A stretch of 64,000 nucleotides of DNA from Bacteroidota bacterium. GTDB lineage: Bacteria; Bacteroidota; Bacteroidia; Chitinophagales; Saprospiraceae. The first letter of the stretch is position 1. Every line of letters starts with the position of its first letter. Location of the stretch: assembly GCA_030147525.1 (NCBI GenBank), contig JASBVF010000014.1:1-64000 (forward strand), given 5' to 3'. Positions 26,355-35,900 of this stretch are shown piece after piece. The notes below the pieces were generated by a model. The model had not been told where the DNA came from, made no database searches, and was given only the letters and a program-made list of their open reading frames with translations. A program made the position numbers and the translations under genes.

Positions 26355-27227
26355 TCAAAAAATCCAACGGTACCCGAACACCAGCGTCACTGCAACATGT
26401 ATGACCATGATGATCAGCATGATGAGTGCAAAAGGCAGGTGTGCGACGTGCCAGTACTTGAAAAGTCTCTGCATGGTTTCCAGTCGTTCAATCCGGTTGT
26501 TCAGAGATAGCTCATGTTTGACCATCTTAGCGACCTTATGCACATCAGGTCTTGAAAAATTGTTCTGACGGAGCGTTTGTTTCACCTGCCGGATGGTGCT
26601 TTTATCCTGAAAATATTTTTGCACCATTCGGGTGAAAAAATTACCTCCGGTCCGTTCTCCGCTGACGTTTGCTGCCGATAAAACAGCCTGATAGCTTGCA
26701 TCGTCCAGTTGGTAGGAACCTTTCAGCAACTCGCCCAGGTCGGCCTTCATTCCTTTTACTTCACCCAGGCTCAACTCCCGCCCTTCGATGGTACGGGGGA
26801 TCTGGATATAAATAAACCGGCCGATTACCCCGCTCGCCACCACCGCCACCATGCTCCAAAAACTTACGGAAACGATGCCGCCGAACTTGAACGCTGTGTG
26901 AAACAGAATCATTGTCGGCCCAAGTGTGCATAAGAAAATATGAAACTCCAGCCAGTATTTGAGGCGTCCAAAACGAGTGGCAAGCCAGCGGTTTTTCTTC
27001 TTGGCCTGGTAGCCGAACACCCCAACCAGGATCAGCAGCGTTCCGACAATCCCCAGTCCGTGGCCAAAAGCCCCACTGGGTTTAAACCAGTCATGGTCAG
27101 CATGATAAAACCGCTCTTCAATGGGTGTGCTGTAGTAAGGAATGCCTTTAATCAAAAGGAATAAAAATGTAAACACAACGATACTGGTAAGCGTAAAGAT
27201 ATAAATGCGATGAGCCAGTGGAGACAT
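26355..27227 (-). CDS. Diheme cytochrome b-like membrane protein
   Basis: This is a 290-aa protein with about five hydrophobic segments. His96 and His110 lie on one helix and His263 and His277 on the last helix. Each pair is 14 residues apart, the spacing by which diheme cytochromes b hold one heme near each membrane face. His56 and His260 are further candidates. A charged cytoplasmic loop spans about 145-250. The frame extends to a GTG at 27263, but the ATG at 27227 lies better, downstream of a promoter-like sequence. It is first in the cluster, and the iron-sulfur/FAD gene follows at once. It probably moves electrons across the inner membrane. Confidence 0.8.
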   Translation of the reverse strand: MSPLAHRIYIFTLTSIVVFTFLFLLIKGIPYYSTPIEERFYHADHDWFKPSGAFGHGLGIVGTLLILVGVFGYQAKKKNRWLATRFGRLKYWLEFHIFLCTLGPTMILFHTAFKFGGIVSVSFWSMVAVVASGVIGRFIYIQIPRTIEGRELSLGEVKGMKADLGELLKGSYQLDDASYQAVLSAANVSGERTGGNFFTRMVQKYFQDKSTIRQVKQTLRQNNFSRPDVHKVAKMVKHELSLNNRIERLETMQRLFKYWHVAHLPFALIMLIIMVIHVAVTLVFGYRWIF

Positions 27228-27261
27228 GATTTCTGTTTCAAGATATTTTATGAAAACCGGC

Positions 27262-27293
27262 ACAATATAAACATTCTGCCTGTTTATGCAAAA
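27262..27293 (-). promoter_or_regulatory. Promoter candidate for the electron-transfer cluster
   Basis: On the minus strand TTTTG (27293-27289) and TATATTGT (27269-27262) are 19 bases apart, close to the TTTG/TAnnTTTG arrangement of Bacteroidota. Transcription would begin near 27255 and leave a short leader before the ATG at 27227. The -7 box is not a perfect match. Confidence 0.4.
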
Positions 27294-27531
27294 TCAGATT
27301 TTAGCCGCATGCTAAAAGTCACTAAAAAGCAGGTTTTTGCCGTTCAAATCGCTGGCAACCGGGGAGAAAAAAGAGGATAGGCGGCTTCGCTGCGTGCCAA
27401 CAAAACGCCTCCCGTTTCCAATGAAGTATAAATCATCAAATTAAAAATGGAATAAATACAACACTTAAAGACTTTAAACGCCTGGCAAAAAGCTCCCACT
27501 CCCCTACCCTCACCTTTTGTATCAGTCCCCT

Positions 27532-27567
27532 AAACAAAAAAGCCCTCACCCATTGAGGGTGAAGGCT
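27532..27567 (-). terminator. Intrinsic terminator for the decayed minus-strand gene
   Basis: Read on the minus strand, AGCCTTCACCC and GGGTGAGGGCT form a stem around a short loop, followed by TTTTTGTTT. It lies 50 bases past the stop of the pseudogene at 27617-28023 and about 240 bases upstream of the electron-transfer promoter, so it would also insulate that cluster. Confidence 0.75.
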
Positions 27568-27616
27568 CCAAATTGGACAGGATATAAGTCAAACAAAAAA
27601 GATTAACAGGATTCTA

Positions 27617-28023
27617 TTATTTCAGTTTTTGAGCGAAACAGGAAGCTGCCAGCGTCAGCAGTAATACAAAAGTGAGACCGGCTCCCAACCCGGCCAACTC
27701 ACCCAACATTCCAATCAGCAATGGTTAAGCCGGCAGCCCTCGTAAGGCTACCGACAAAACCAGTTTTTTAGGCCTAAATTGATGACGAATACTATCGCCG
27801 TAATATCTTTCTCCTACCATTGCAGAAGAGAAAGCTGCGTAACCCAAACCAGCAGCAGACACACTGCCTGGCAGGTAATTTTTCAGATAATTGACACTGT
27901 CAGTCAACCCTAACGCTTTCTGCCATCATCATGCAAAAACCAATGGCACACAAACCCAGCCGGGCCCAATCCTACCAACACACTGGCATGATGCAGCGTG
28001 AAAGCTTTCAAAGTTCTGATCAT
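27617..28023 (-). pseudogene. Decayed gene for a small membrane-like protein
   Basis: Three consecutive pieces read as one plausible protein. An ATG frame from 28023 gives MIRTLKAFTLHHASVLVGLG and continues to about 27912. A shifted frame continues with LTDSVNYLKNYLPGSVSAAG to a TAA at 27725. The same frame after that stop gives LLIGMLGELAGLGAGLTF and ends at 27617. So one frameshift and one in-frame stop interrupt it. A TAACTTTG promoter box upstream and a good terminator downstream support a once-active gene. I do not recognise the family. A sequencing error is possible for the frameshift but less likely for both lesions. Confidence 0.5.
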
Positions 28024-28179
28024 AAAAACAGTCGGGTGATTTCAGTCAAAGGGTAATTTCAGGATAACAGTGATTTCCTAACGAATATGACTTTGGGTGG
28101 AAAAAGAGGTGACATCCCTCCTCGGGATGTCACTCACAGAATAAAACTAAATGGTAATACATGAAACTTAAATTCGAGG

Positions 28180-28187
28180 CAAAGTTA
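28180..28187 (-). promoter_or_regulatory. Promoter -7 element of the decayed gene
   Basis: TAACTTTG on the minus strand is a perfect TAnnTTTG match about 157 bases upstream of the pseudogene ATG. A -33 element is not evident. It is the only promoter-like signal seen in the 28024-28308 gap. Confidence 0.35.
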
Positions 28188-28308
28188 CGGTCGGAAAAAT
28201 CCATGTTACTACGCTAATTTTGACCGGTTTAGATGCTATTTTAACCAAAATGGTTTTTAATTGTAATTATGTAGTTAATTTAACCTGCAAACAGTAAAAA
28301 ATCGCAGC

Positions 28309-29220
28309 ATGAGCCAATCAGACAAAATCAATAAGAAACCTCTTTTTGAAAATATCCGGCCCACTTTCGGCAATTCATTTACCGTCCGTCGTTTCACGGA
28401 AGCAGATGCCGAATCGAGCATGCCCTACTGGCACTGCCACCCTGAATACGAAATCGTTTTCATTTCGAACGGCCGGGGCAAACGCCACATCGCCGACCAT
28501 GTCAGCCACTACTTCGAAGGCGACCTCGTGCTGCTGGGTCCCAACCTCCCTCACCTCGGCTTTGCGCAGGAGCTGAAGGAAAAGCACGTACAGATTGTCG
28601 TTCAGATGCGAGAGGATTTTCTGGGAAAAGATTTTTTTGAACTTGCCGAAATGGCCGATATCCGGCAGCTGTTTCAGCGGGCCCGTTCGGGTCTGTCTTT
28701 TCACGGGCACACGCGGTGGGAAGTTGGTCAGATCCTGCAAAACATGGTGGATCTGGATAAATTCTGGCGCATGGTCGAGCTGCTGCGGGCGCTTCAGATC
28801 ATGGCTGATTCGCAGGAAGTCTGGCCGCTGAAAATCAATTATCTGTCCCTGGAAGTAAAACCGCAGGACCACCAGCGCATGCAGTCCGTGTACAATTTTG
28901 TTGAAAAAAACTTCCACCGGCAGGTCACCCTCGACGAAGCCGCCGGCGTCATCAACATGACGACACCTGCTTTTTGCCGTTTTTTCAAAAAAATCAACCA
29001 CAAAACCTTCATCGAATTTCTCAATGAGTTTCGGGTAGCGCACGCCTGCAGCCTTCTCGCCGAGGAGCACCTGAGCATCGCCGCCGTCAGCTACGAAAGC
29101 GGATTCAACAACCTCTCCCATTTCAATAAACAGTTCAAATCCGTCACGGGCGTCACCCCGACGCAATACAGGCAGGACCTGCGGCAATTCGTGGTTTCTT
29201 CGGTGAAACAAGAGGGCTGA
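28309..29220 (+). CDS. AraC-family transcriptional regulator with cupin domain
   Basis: The 303-aa protein has an N-terminal cupin-like sensor (about residues 20-160, with YWHCHPEYEIVFISNGRG and GDLVLLGPNLPH) and a C-terminal AraC double helix-turn-helix DNA-binding domain (about 195-300). The second HTH carries the family signature SIAAVSYESGFNNLSHFNKQ. In Bacteroidota such regulators commonly respond to sugars or related small molecules. The gene is flanked by non-coding DNA on both sides, so no operon partner indicates the target. Confidence 0.93.
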   Translation: MSQSDKINKKPLFENIRPTFGNSFTVRRFTEADAESSMPYWHCHPEYEIVFISNGRGKRHIADHVSHYFEGDLVLLGPNLPHLGFAQELKEKHVQIVVQMREDFLGKDFFELAEMADIRQLFQRARSGLSFHGHTRWEVGQILQNMVDLDKFWRMVELLRALQIMADSQEVWPLKINYLSLEVKPQDHQRMQSVYNFVEKNFHRQVTLDEAAGVINMTTPAFCRFFKKINHKTFIEFLNEFRVAHACSLLAEEHLSIAAVSYESGFNNLSHFNKQFKSVTGVTPTQYRQDLRQFVVSSVKQEG

Positions 29221-29603
29221 TGGCTGCCAGATTCGCTTTCGAACTGAATAGTTTAACGAAATTACGGCTACACACCTTCCTGATTATCAGCCAATTCCAC
29301 TTTTCTCAGCCGATCATATTGTCGGTTTGAGCAATATTGTCACAATTTTTGCCACAGTTGATAAAAAAATTGATTTGACGCCTCTTTTCCTGGCAGGAAT
29401 TACTGCCGACTCCAGATATATTAAAAAGAATTTTTGATGAAATGACGATGTGATTTTTTTTTAAAACACCGTCACGGGGTGGTAAAACTGTGAATTCGGC
29501 TCGATGAACTCTGCTCCGGCAAGACTTTTACTTCACTCACCTAAAAGTTTGTAATTCAAATTCCATGGACTGCTTCGAATACTTCGAAGTCAAAAAACTG
29601 ATT
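29221..29603. other. Intergenic region without recognised gene
   Basis: This 383-bp stretch between the AraC regulator and the first T9SS protein contains no supported reading frame, hairpin with T-run or perfect TAnnTTTG box. It is AT-rich in its middle (about 29330-29470), so a promoter for the downstream gene is expected here but was not pinpointed. Confidence 0.5.
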
Positions 29604-32600
29604 ATGCGAGAAAGCTTACTCCCCGGGCGGTCAGTCTCTAAATTGACAGGCCCGCTTATTTTACTGACATTCCTCCTTTTCTCCACCGCTGCCGCTGCCC
29701 AAAATTGCAGTCCTGACACGGAACCTCCTTCGCTGACCCTTACGCATCCGCTGCTGCAGGGTCTCAGTCATGGCGATACGCTGACGTTTGAATGCGGGCA
29801 GCAGGTCATTTTTTCGGCTAACCATGCCACGGCAACGGACAACTGCGATCCCAACCCCTACGTTCATTTCACTGAAACAATAGTGGAAGGTACCTGCCTG
29901 ACCGATGGCTTCATTCTAAGCATGAATTGCTGCTGGATTGCCTACGACTTGTCAGGAAACAACAGCCAGATTTGCATTCAAATGATGGTCATCGACACCG
30001 AAGCACCCATCATCGGCGGCGTCCCCGGCGACCTGACGGTGGATGAAACTGCGGGAGACACTATCCCCGCCGCTGCCAACCCTGCCGCTGTGGATGGCTG
30101 TTTCGGTATTTTTCAGGTTTCATTTGCTGAAGAAAATATTCCGGATGCCGACAGCTGCGGCTACACCTTGCTTCGCACCTGGACCGCCACAGACAGCTGC
30201 GGAAATATTGCCTCTAAGACACAGACCATCACCGTCATTGAGTCTTGCATCAACTGTCCGGCGGATATCGTTACCTCCGTTTCCACGCAGCCGGCAAGCT
30301 GTGCGATGAGTGACGGGGCCGTGACGGCCCAGGTCAGCGGCGATCCTGCTGATTATGATTTCACGTTGCTTCCTGCGAACGGCATGCAAAGCATCAACGG
30401 AAACGAGTTCACAAATCTGCCTCCGGGCGACTACTCGCTGACCGTCAGTTTCCCGGCTGTTCCGGGGTGTGAAGAAACGGTCAATTTCACCATCGGCCAA
30501 AGCTCCTGCGTGGACACCCTGCACGTAACCATTTCACAAACTGAAGAAATCTGCCTCGACACCACGGGCGTGCTGGATTATTCCGGAGCGCTCACCTCCT
30601 GGGCGTTTTGCGACAGCGGCGACCCGGCAACGGTGGAAGCAGGCATGCTCGACAGCACCTGCCTGACGCTGGTGCCGGCAGCCGGTTTTTCCGGTGTTTC
30701 ACCGGATGTGATTTGTGTCGTGCATTGTTTTGACAACAACCCGGCCCAGTGTGATACGACGTACCTGGTGGTAACGGTGACACCACCGCCATGTGCGCTC
30801 GAGTTTGCGCAGATTGTTTCGATGAATACGACTTGCGGAAATGAAAACGGCAGCATCAAATTCGGGTTAAACGGTGTGCAGGGCCCCATCGCTTACACTT
30901 GGTCGCCAAATGTTTCATCCAATAACATGGCGCCCGACCTGCCTGCTGGCGACTACTACATCAAGGTCGAAGACCTGTCCACCGGCTGCACGGCGGACAC
31001 GGTGGTGACGATCGCCGCTTCCATCGCCCTCACGGCGCAGGTGACTACCACGCCGGAAACCTGTGACGGTAACGACGGAACCATCACCTTTGACGTCTCA
31101 GGCGCTACCGGGCTACTGACCTACGATTGGGCGCCGAATGTTTCGACCTCCGGCATGGCGACCGGGCTCAGCAATAACCAAACCTACTCCGTAACGGCCA
31201 CCGACGAGGCCGGGTGCGTGGTGAGCGAGGAAAACATAGCCGTCGGTTACGACTGTGATACGACCGGTGTGACGCCGGTGCCGGATATCATTTCTCTGGT
31301 GCTGGAATGCGGGATGGATTCGCTGAAACTTTGCACTTATATGGACGAACTGGCCGGCAACTTTGCCAGCCTGACCGTTTGCGAAGCACCCGCCAACGGC
31401 AGCCTCTTCCCTGCCAATGATACTTGCCTGATTTACGTACCGGATACCGGTTTTGAAGGTGACGATTCCTGCTGCGTACTGCTCTGCGATGATCTGGGCG
31501 TGTGCGATACTTTTTTCTTCGAAATACTCGTGGAAAGCTGCATCGGACAAATTCCGTGCATCGTGCTGGCCGCTGACTTTGCCACCGCAACGGTGGATGA
31601 TTGCGAAGCAAAAGCAAAAATCTGCCTGGAGTATGATTTGGGTGAAATCCTGCTTTACGACTTCTTCGTAGACGGCCAACCTTACCAGGGACTTTTTGAC
31701 ATCTGCGCTTTTGATACGATTGTGAGTTACGGCTTTGCGGCCATCCCCGGCAACGCCATGAACGGACCCTACAACCTGCAATCATGGTCGGTAGGTAGCG
31801 ACAGTTTCACCGGAACGTTCAACGATGTTTTTGAAATGGTGGACCTGATGAACCAGCTGAACCCGGCAGGCAGTTGGTCACTCGACTCAGCTACGCTCAA
31901 CATCATCAGCTACAATGCCTCGGGAGCTTACGGCCTGATGACGATTGTGCAGCCCTCTTCGGGCGATATCACCACGCTGAACCTCAACAGCACGACCGCT
32001 CCCACCGGCTCTTCGCTATACCTGCCGGTCGGAACACACGAAGTTGTGCTCATTCACGAGCAATACGCTTTCTGCACGGATACGCTCACGGCAGAAGTCA
32101 CCTGCGTTCCAGGTAAACTGCCGGTCGCCAGAACAGATTTGGATACTACATCCGTTAACTCCGACCTGAGAATTGACGTGCTCGCCAACGATGACATCAA
32201 CGGCGACCTGACGGAAATAGGTGTCGTCCTGCCTCCACAGCACGGGCTGGTGCAGGTGAACGCAGATCATACTTTTACCTACCGGCCGGACAAAGACTTC
32301 TGCGGAACGGATGAATTTGCTTATAAAATTTGCAATGAAAACGGCTGCGACACGGCGATTGTGGTCGTAGAAATACGCTGCGAGCGGGTCGTTGTTTTCA
32401 ACGGTTTTTCACCCAACGATGATGGAATGAATGACACCTTCAAAATCCTGGGGCTTGAATTTTACCCGGACCACCAACTGCGGATATTCAACCGCTGGGG
32501 CAATGAAGTTTACCGTTCGGAAAATTATAAAAACAACTGGCGGGGCACCTACCGGAGCGCTGAATTGCCCGATGGCACCTACTTCTACCAACTTGACCTG

Positions 32601-32645
32601 GGCAACGGGGATATTTTAACAGGATTTGTGCAGCTGAACCGGTGA
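29604..32645 (+). CDS. T9SS type B sorted cell-surface protein (1013 aa)
   Basis: The ATG at 29604 gives a normal signal peptide (LLTFLLFSTAAAAQ). The body has HYR/Ig-like beta domains with paired cysteines, SprB-like segments (for example TTCGNENGSIKFGLNG and PETCDGNDGTITFDVSG) and, near residues 860-920, a cadherin/Ig-like module (DVLANDDINGDLTE, TYRPDKDFCGTDEFAYKICN). The last 85 residues form the gliding-motility-associated type B sorting domain (VFNGFSPNDDGMNDTFKI, FNRWGNEVY). It should be exported by the type IX system and attached to or released from the surface as an adhesin-like protein. Its binding partner is unknown. Confidence 0.9.
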   Translation: MRESLLPGRSVSKLTGPLILLTFLLFSTAAAAQNCSPDTEPPSLTLTHPLLQGLSHGDTLTFECGQQVIFSANHATATDNCDPNPYVHFTETIVEGTCLTDGFILSMNCCWIAYDLSGNNSQICIQMMVIDTEAPIIGGVPGDLTVDETAGDTIPAAANPAAVDGCFGIFQVSFAEENIPDADSCGYTLLRTWTATDSCGNIASKTQTITVIESCINCPADIVTSVSTQPASCAMSDGAVTAQVSGDPADYDFTLLPANGMQSINGNEFTNLPPGDYSLTVSFPAVPGCEETVNFTIGQSSCVDTLHVTISQTEEICLDTTGVLDYSGALTSWAFCDSGDPATVEAGMLDSTCLTLVPAAGFSGVSPDVICVVHCFDNNPAQCDTTYLVVTVTPPPCALEFAQIVSMNTTCGNENGSIKFGLNGVQGPIAYTWSPNVSSNNMAPDLPAGDYYIKVEDLSTGCTADTVVTIAASIALTAQVTTTPETCDGNDGTITFDVSGATGLLTYDWAPNVSTSGMATGLSNNQTYSVTATDEAGCVVSEENIAVGYDCDTTGVTPVPDIISLVLECGMDSLKLCTYMDELAGNFASLTVCEAPANGSLFPANDTCLIYVPDTGFEGDDSCCVLLCDDLGVCDTFFFEILVESCIGQIPCIVLAADFATATVDDCEAKAKICLEYDLGEILLYDFFVDGQPYQGLFDICAFDTIVSYGFAAIPGNAMNGPYNLQSWSVGSDSFTGTFNDVFEMVDLMNQLNPAGSWSLDSATLNIISYNASGAYGLMTIVQPSSGDITTLNLNSTTAPTGSSLYLPVGTHEVVLIHEQYAFCTDTLTAEVTCVPGKLPVARTDLDTTSVNSDLRIDVLANDDINGDLTEIGVVLPPQHGLVQVNADHTFTYRPDKDFCGTDEFAYKICNENGCDTAIVVVEIRCERVVVFNGFSPNDDGMNDTFKILGLEFYPDHQLRIFNRWGNEVYRSENYKNNWRGTYRSAELPDGTYFYQLDLGNGDILTGFVQLNR

Positions 32646-32756
32646 TTTTGGTAAAATAAACCAGCTCGCTGCGCTGTTTCCGGTTTGCGTTTTAAAAAAG
32701 TAAAACCTGAACCTGAGCGGCTCCTCGCACAGTCATTACGCTTTCTGCATTTTCAC

Positions 32757-32819
32757 AAAAAAAGAGTGACGGCAAAACACAGGGAACTCTGACCCGATGT
32801 TTTGCCGCCACTCTTTTTA
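32757..32819 (+). terminator. Strong intrinsic terminator
   Basis: AAAAAGAGTG-A-CGGCAAAAC pairs with GTTTTGCCG-C-CACTCTTTTT around a loop of about 20 bases, giving a stem of about 19 bp with one mismatch and a T-run on the plus strand. It lies about 110 bases after the stop codon of the 1013-aa T9SS gene. Confidence 0.85.
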
Positions 32820-32916
32820 TTTTAAAACAACCGCCGGCAGAGCAGTACGTCCGATTGTTTTTGTCAAATTTCATCAAACCTTAACACAGCACAGAGAGCC
32901 AACAGCGTCAATATTG

Positions 32917-32924
32917 TACATTTG
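32917..32924 (+). promoter_or_regulatory. Candidate -7 element before the 1945-aa T9SS protein
   Basis: TACATTTG matches TAnnTTTG. It overlaps the longest possible start (TTG at 32922) of the downstream frame, which argues that translation begins later, at the ATG pair near 32949 or beyond. No clear -33 element is visible. Confidence 0.35.
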
Positions 32925-32948
32925 CCAAAACAATTGCCCGAATTGAGT

Positions 32949-35900
32949 ATGATGGCTTTTAAACCTACCTGTATGTCTGCAACCCGGCTTCAAAACCGGA
33001 AGTTGTCTTTTCTCCGCACTTTCCTGCGATTTCTATTTTTGATAAAAAACAAGGCTGAAACAGCGGTACCGGCAGCATCCGGAGCTGGTTTTTTGTTTAT
33101 AAAAATCCTGTTTGCGGCGCTGGCAGTTTGGCTGGTTTCAGCACCGGCTTTTGCCCAAATATGGACCGAAGACTTCAACTCTTACGCCAACGGCACCACC
33201 CAGGCTGCTCCAAAATGGACCACCAACGCAACCGACTGCGACGACGGCGGAAACCTTAACCTGGGGCCCGGCGCCAGTCAGTGGGGCGTTTGGGGCGGAG
33301 TTTTTACCGTCAATGACATCGAAGGCGCACCCTGCTGCCCGGCCGGTGGCGGTGGCAACGACAACTCCTGGCTTTCGCAAATCATCGATATTTCCAATGC
33401 CTGCGACGTCAGTATTTCCATGTTTACCTATGCCGATGGCAGCCTCGAATGCGACAACCCCGGCAGTCCGCTGTTCGGATGCACCGGCAACAGCCCGCCC
33501 GACAACAGCCATGATCAGATTGTCGCCGAGTACAGCCTGGACGGGGGCCCTTTTCAGCAGTTCGGTTACGTTTGCGCAAACAACGGTCTGGGATTCCTGA
33601 CCGTTAACGGCCTGACCGGCAACACGCTGCAAATCCGTTTTTTCGCCGCCAATAAAGCCAATGCCGAATTTTACTACATCGACGATATCGTGGTGAGCGG
33701 ATCGGCGGGCATTACGCCGACCTTTTCACCCATTGGCCCACTTTGTGAAAATGCCGGACCGGTCAGCCTGCCAACAACTTCCACCAACGGCATCACCGGT
33801 GCGTGGTCAGGGCAGGGCGTTTCCGGCAACAGTTTCAACCCCGCCGGGCTGGGAGGGTCGACCGCTACCATCACTTTCACCCCCAACCCCGGCCAGTGTG
33901 CATCTCCGTCGACGATAAACATCACCGTTAACCAGGTGACGACACCAACCCTGACGCCCATCGGCCCGTTTTGCACCACCGATCCGGCGGTCACCCTGCA
34001 AACGAATCAGAACGGGATCAACGGAACCTGGTCAGGGCAGGGCGTTTCCGGCAACAATTTCAATCCCGCAGCCGCTGGCGGCAATGTGACGATCACTTTC
34101 ACCCCCACTGCCGGCCAGTGCGCAGCCCCCGCCAACCTGAGTGTGACGGTGGGCCAAACTCCAACCGCCAATTCGACCACCCTCACGGAATGTGGCGCCG
34201 GTGGCGTTGCAACTTTTAACCTCACTGCCAACAACAACCTCATCAACAATATCCCCGGCAATACCGTCGGCTGGTTCCTCGACGCTGGCGGAAATTTCCC
34301 CATCCCGACCCCGTCCAGCTACACCGCTTCGAACGGGGCGATCGTTTACGCCATCGTGGTCAGCAGCGGTAACTGCGTTTCCACGCCTGCTGCTGTACTA
34401 ATCAATGTGACGCCGCCAACGGCTCCGGTCATCACCGGTATCCCTGCTAATTTGTGTCAAAATGCGGCAGCCATCAACCTGCCCACCACGCAAAGCGGCA
34501 TCAACGGACTTTGGTCAGGGCCGGGCGTCAGCAACAACATGTTCAACCCGAGCGGTCAAAGCGGGAATACAACCCTGACCTTTACGCCCGTACCCGGACA
34601 GTGTGCTGCCACCGCCACTTTTGATATTTTGGTAAATGTGCCGTCGCCACCGGCCATCAGCGGCGTTCCGTCTCAAATTTGCCAATCCGCAGCGCCGGTT
34701 GCATTGCCCACCACGCAGGGGGGCGTGACAGGAACCTGGAGCGGACCGGGCGTCATCAACAATAATTTTGACCCGACCGGGCAGTCGGGTCTGGCAGCGC
34801 TGACTTTCACCCCTTCGCCCGGTCAATGCGCAACTAACGCCACTTTTCAAGTCAACGTGAATGAAGTGGTCACACCGAATATCACCGGCATTCCTGCTGC
34901 TTTTTGTGAAACAAGCCAGCCCTTCGCACTACCCACGACCCAAAACGGATACGCCGGCAACTGGTCAGGACCGGGCGTCAGCAGCAATAGTTTCGACCCG
35001 GCCGGGCAGAGCGGGAGCGTTGCGCTGGTTTTTACCCCAAATAATACGAACTGCGTTAATTCGGCATCTATCACCGTAACCGTCAATACGCCGGCCACGC
35101 CGCAACTTGGGACGGTAACCCTCTGCCAGACAGCTTCCCCGTACAACCTCTCCAACCTGGCCGACCCGAACTACCCGGCAGGAACCTGGACGGGGCCCGG
35201 CGTGAGCGGCGGAAATTTCAACCCGGCCGGACAGAGCGGCGCCGTAACGCTGACGTTCACGCCAACCGCAGCCTGCACCAATGCGACCACTACCACCATC
35301 ACCGTGAATGCACCCGCTGCACCGCAGCTCTCGCAGGCGGACATTTGTCAAAATGCATCCCCGCTTGACCTGACGACGCTGGCAGATCCGAACTATCCCA
35401 ACGGAACCTGGACCGGCGCCGGCGTAAGTGGGAATAACTTCAATCCGGCCAACCAGTCCGGTACGGTCACGCTGACGTTTACCCCATCGGCTGCCTGCAC
35501 GCAGGCAGCTACTACGCCCGTGACCGTGAACACAGCGCCCGGCTTCTCCAATCTTCAGGAGGATTGCGACCCGGCAACGCAGACTTTCACCGTCTCTTTC
35601 ACCATCACCGGCGGCGACCCGGCGAGCTACACGGTGAATGGAAACCCGGTGAGCGGCAACACGTTCACTTCGGGACCGCTGCCGAGTGGCACAAATTATT
35701 CTTTTGAAATTGATGACGCCAACGGCTGCGGACCCGTCGTGGTTTCGGGCTCAGCCAACTGTGCCTGTACGACAAATGCAGGCACGATGAATTTCAGTGG
35801 AGCGCCCTACGTTTTTTGCAGCAGCTTCACCAATTTTTCTGTACCGTTTTCCGGTGGTGAAATACTGGACGGCGATGATATCCTGCAATTTGTTTTACAT

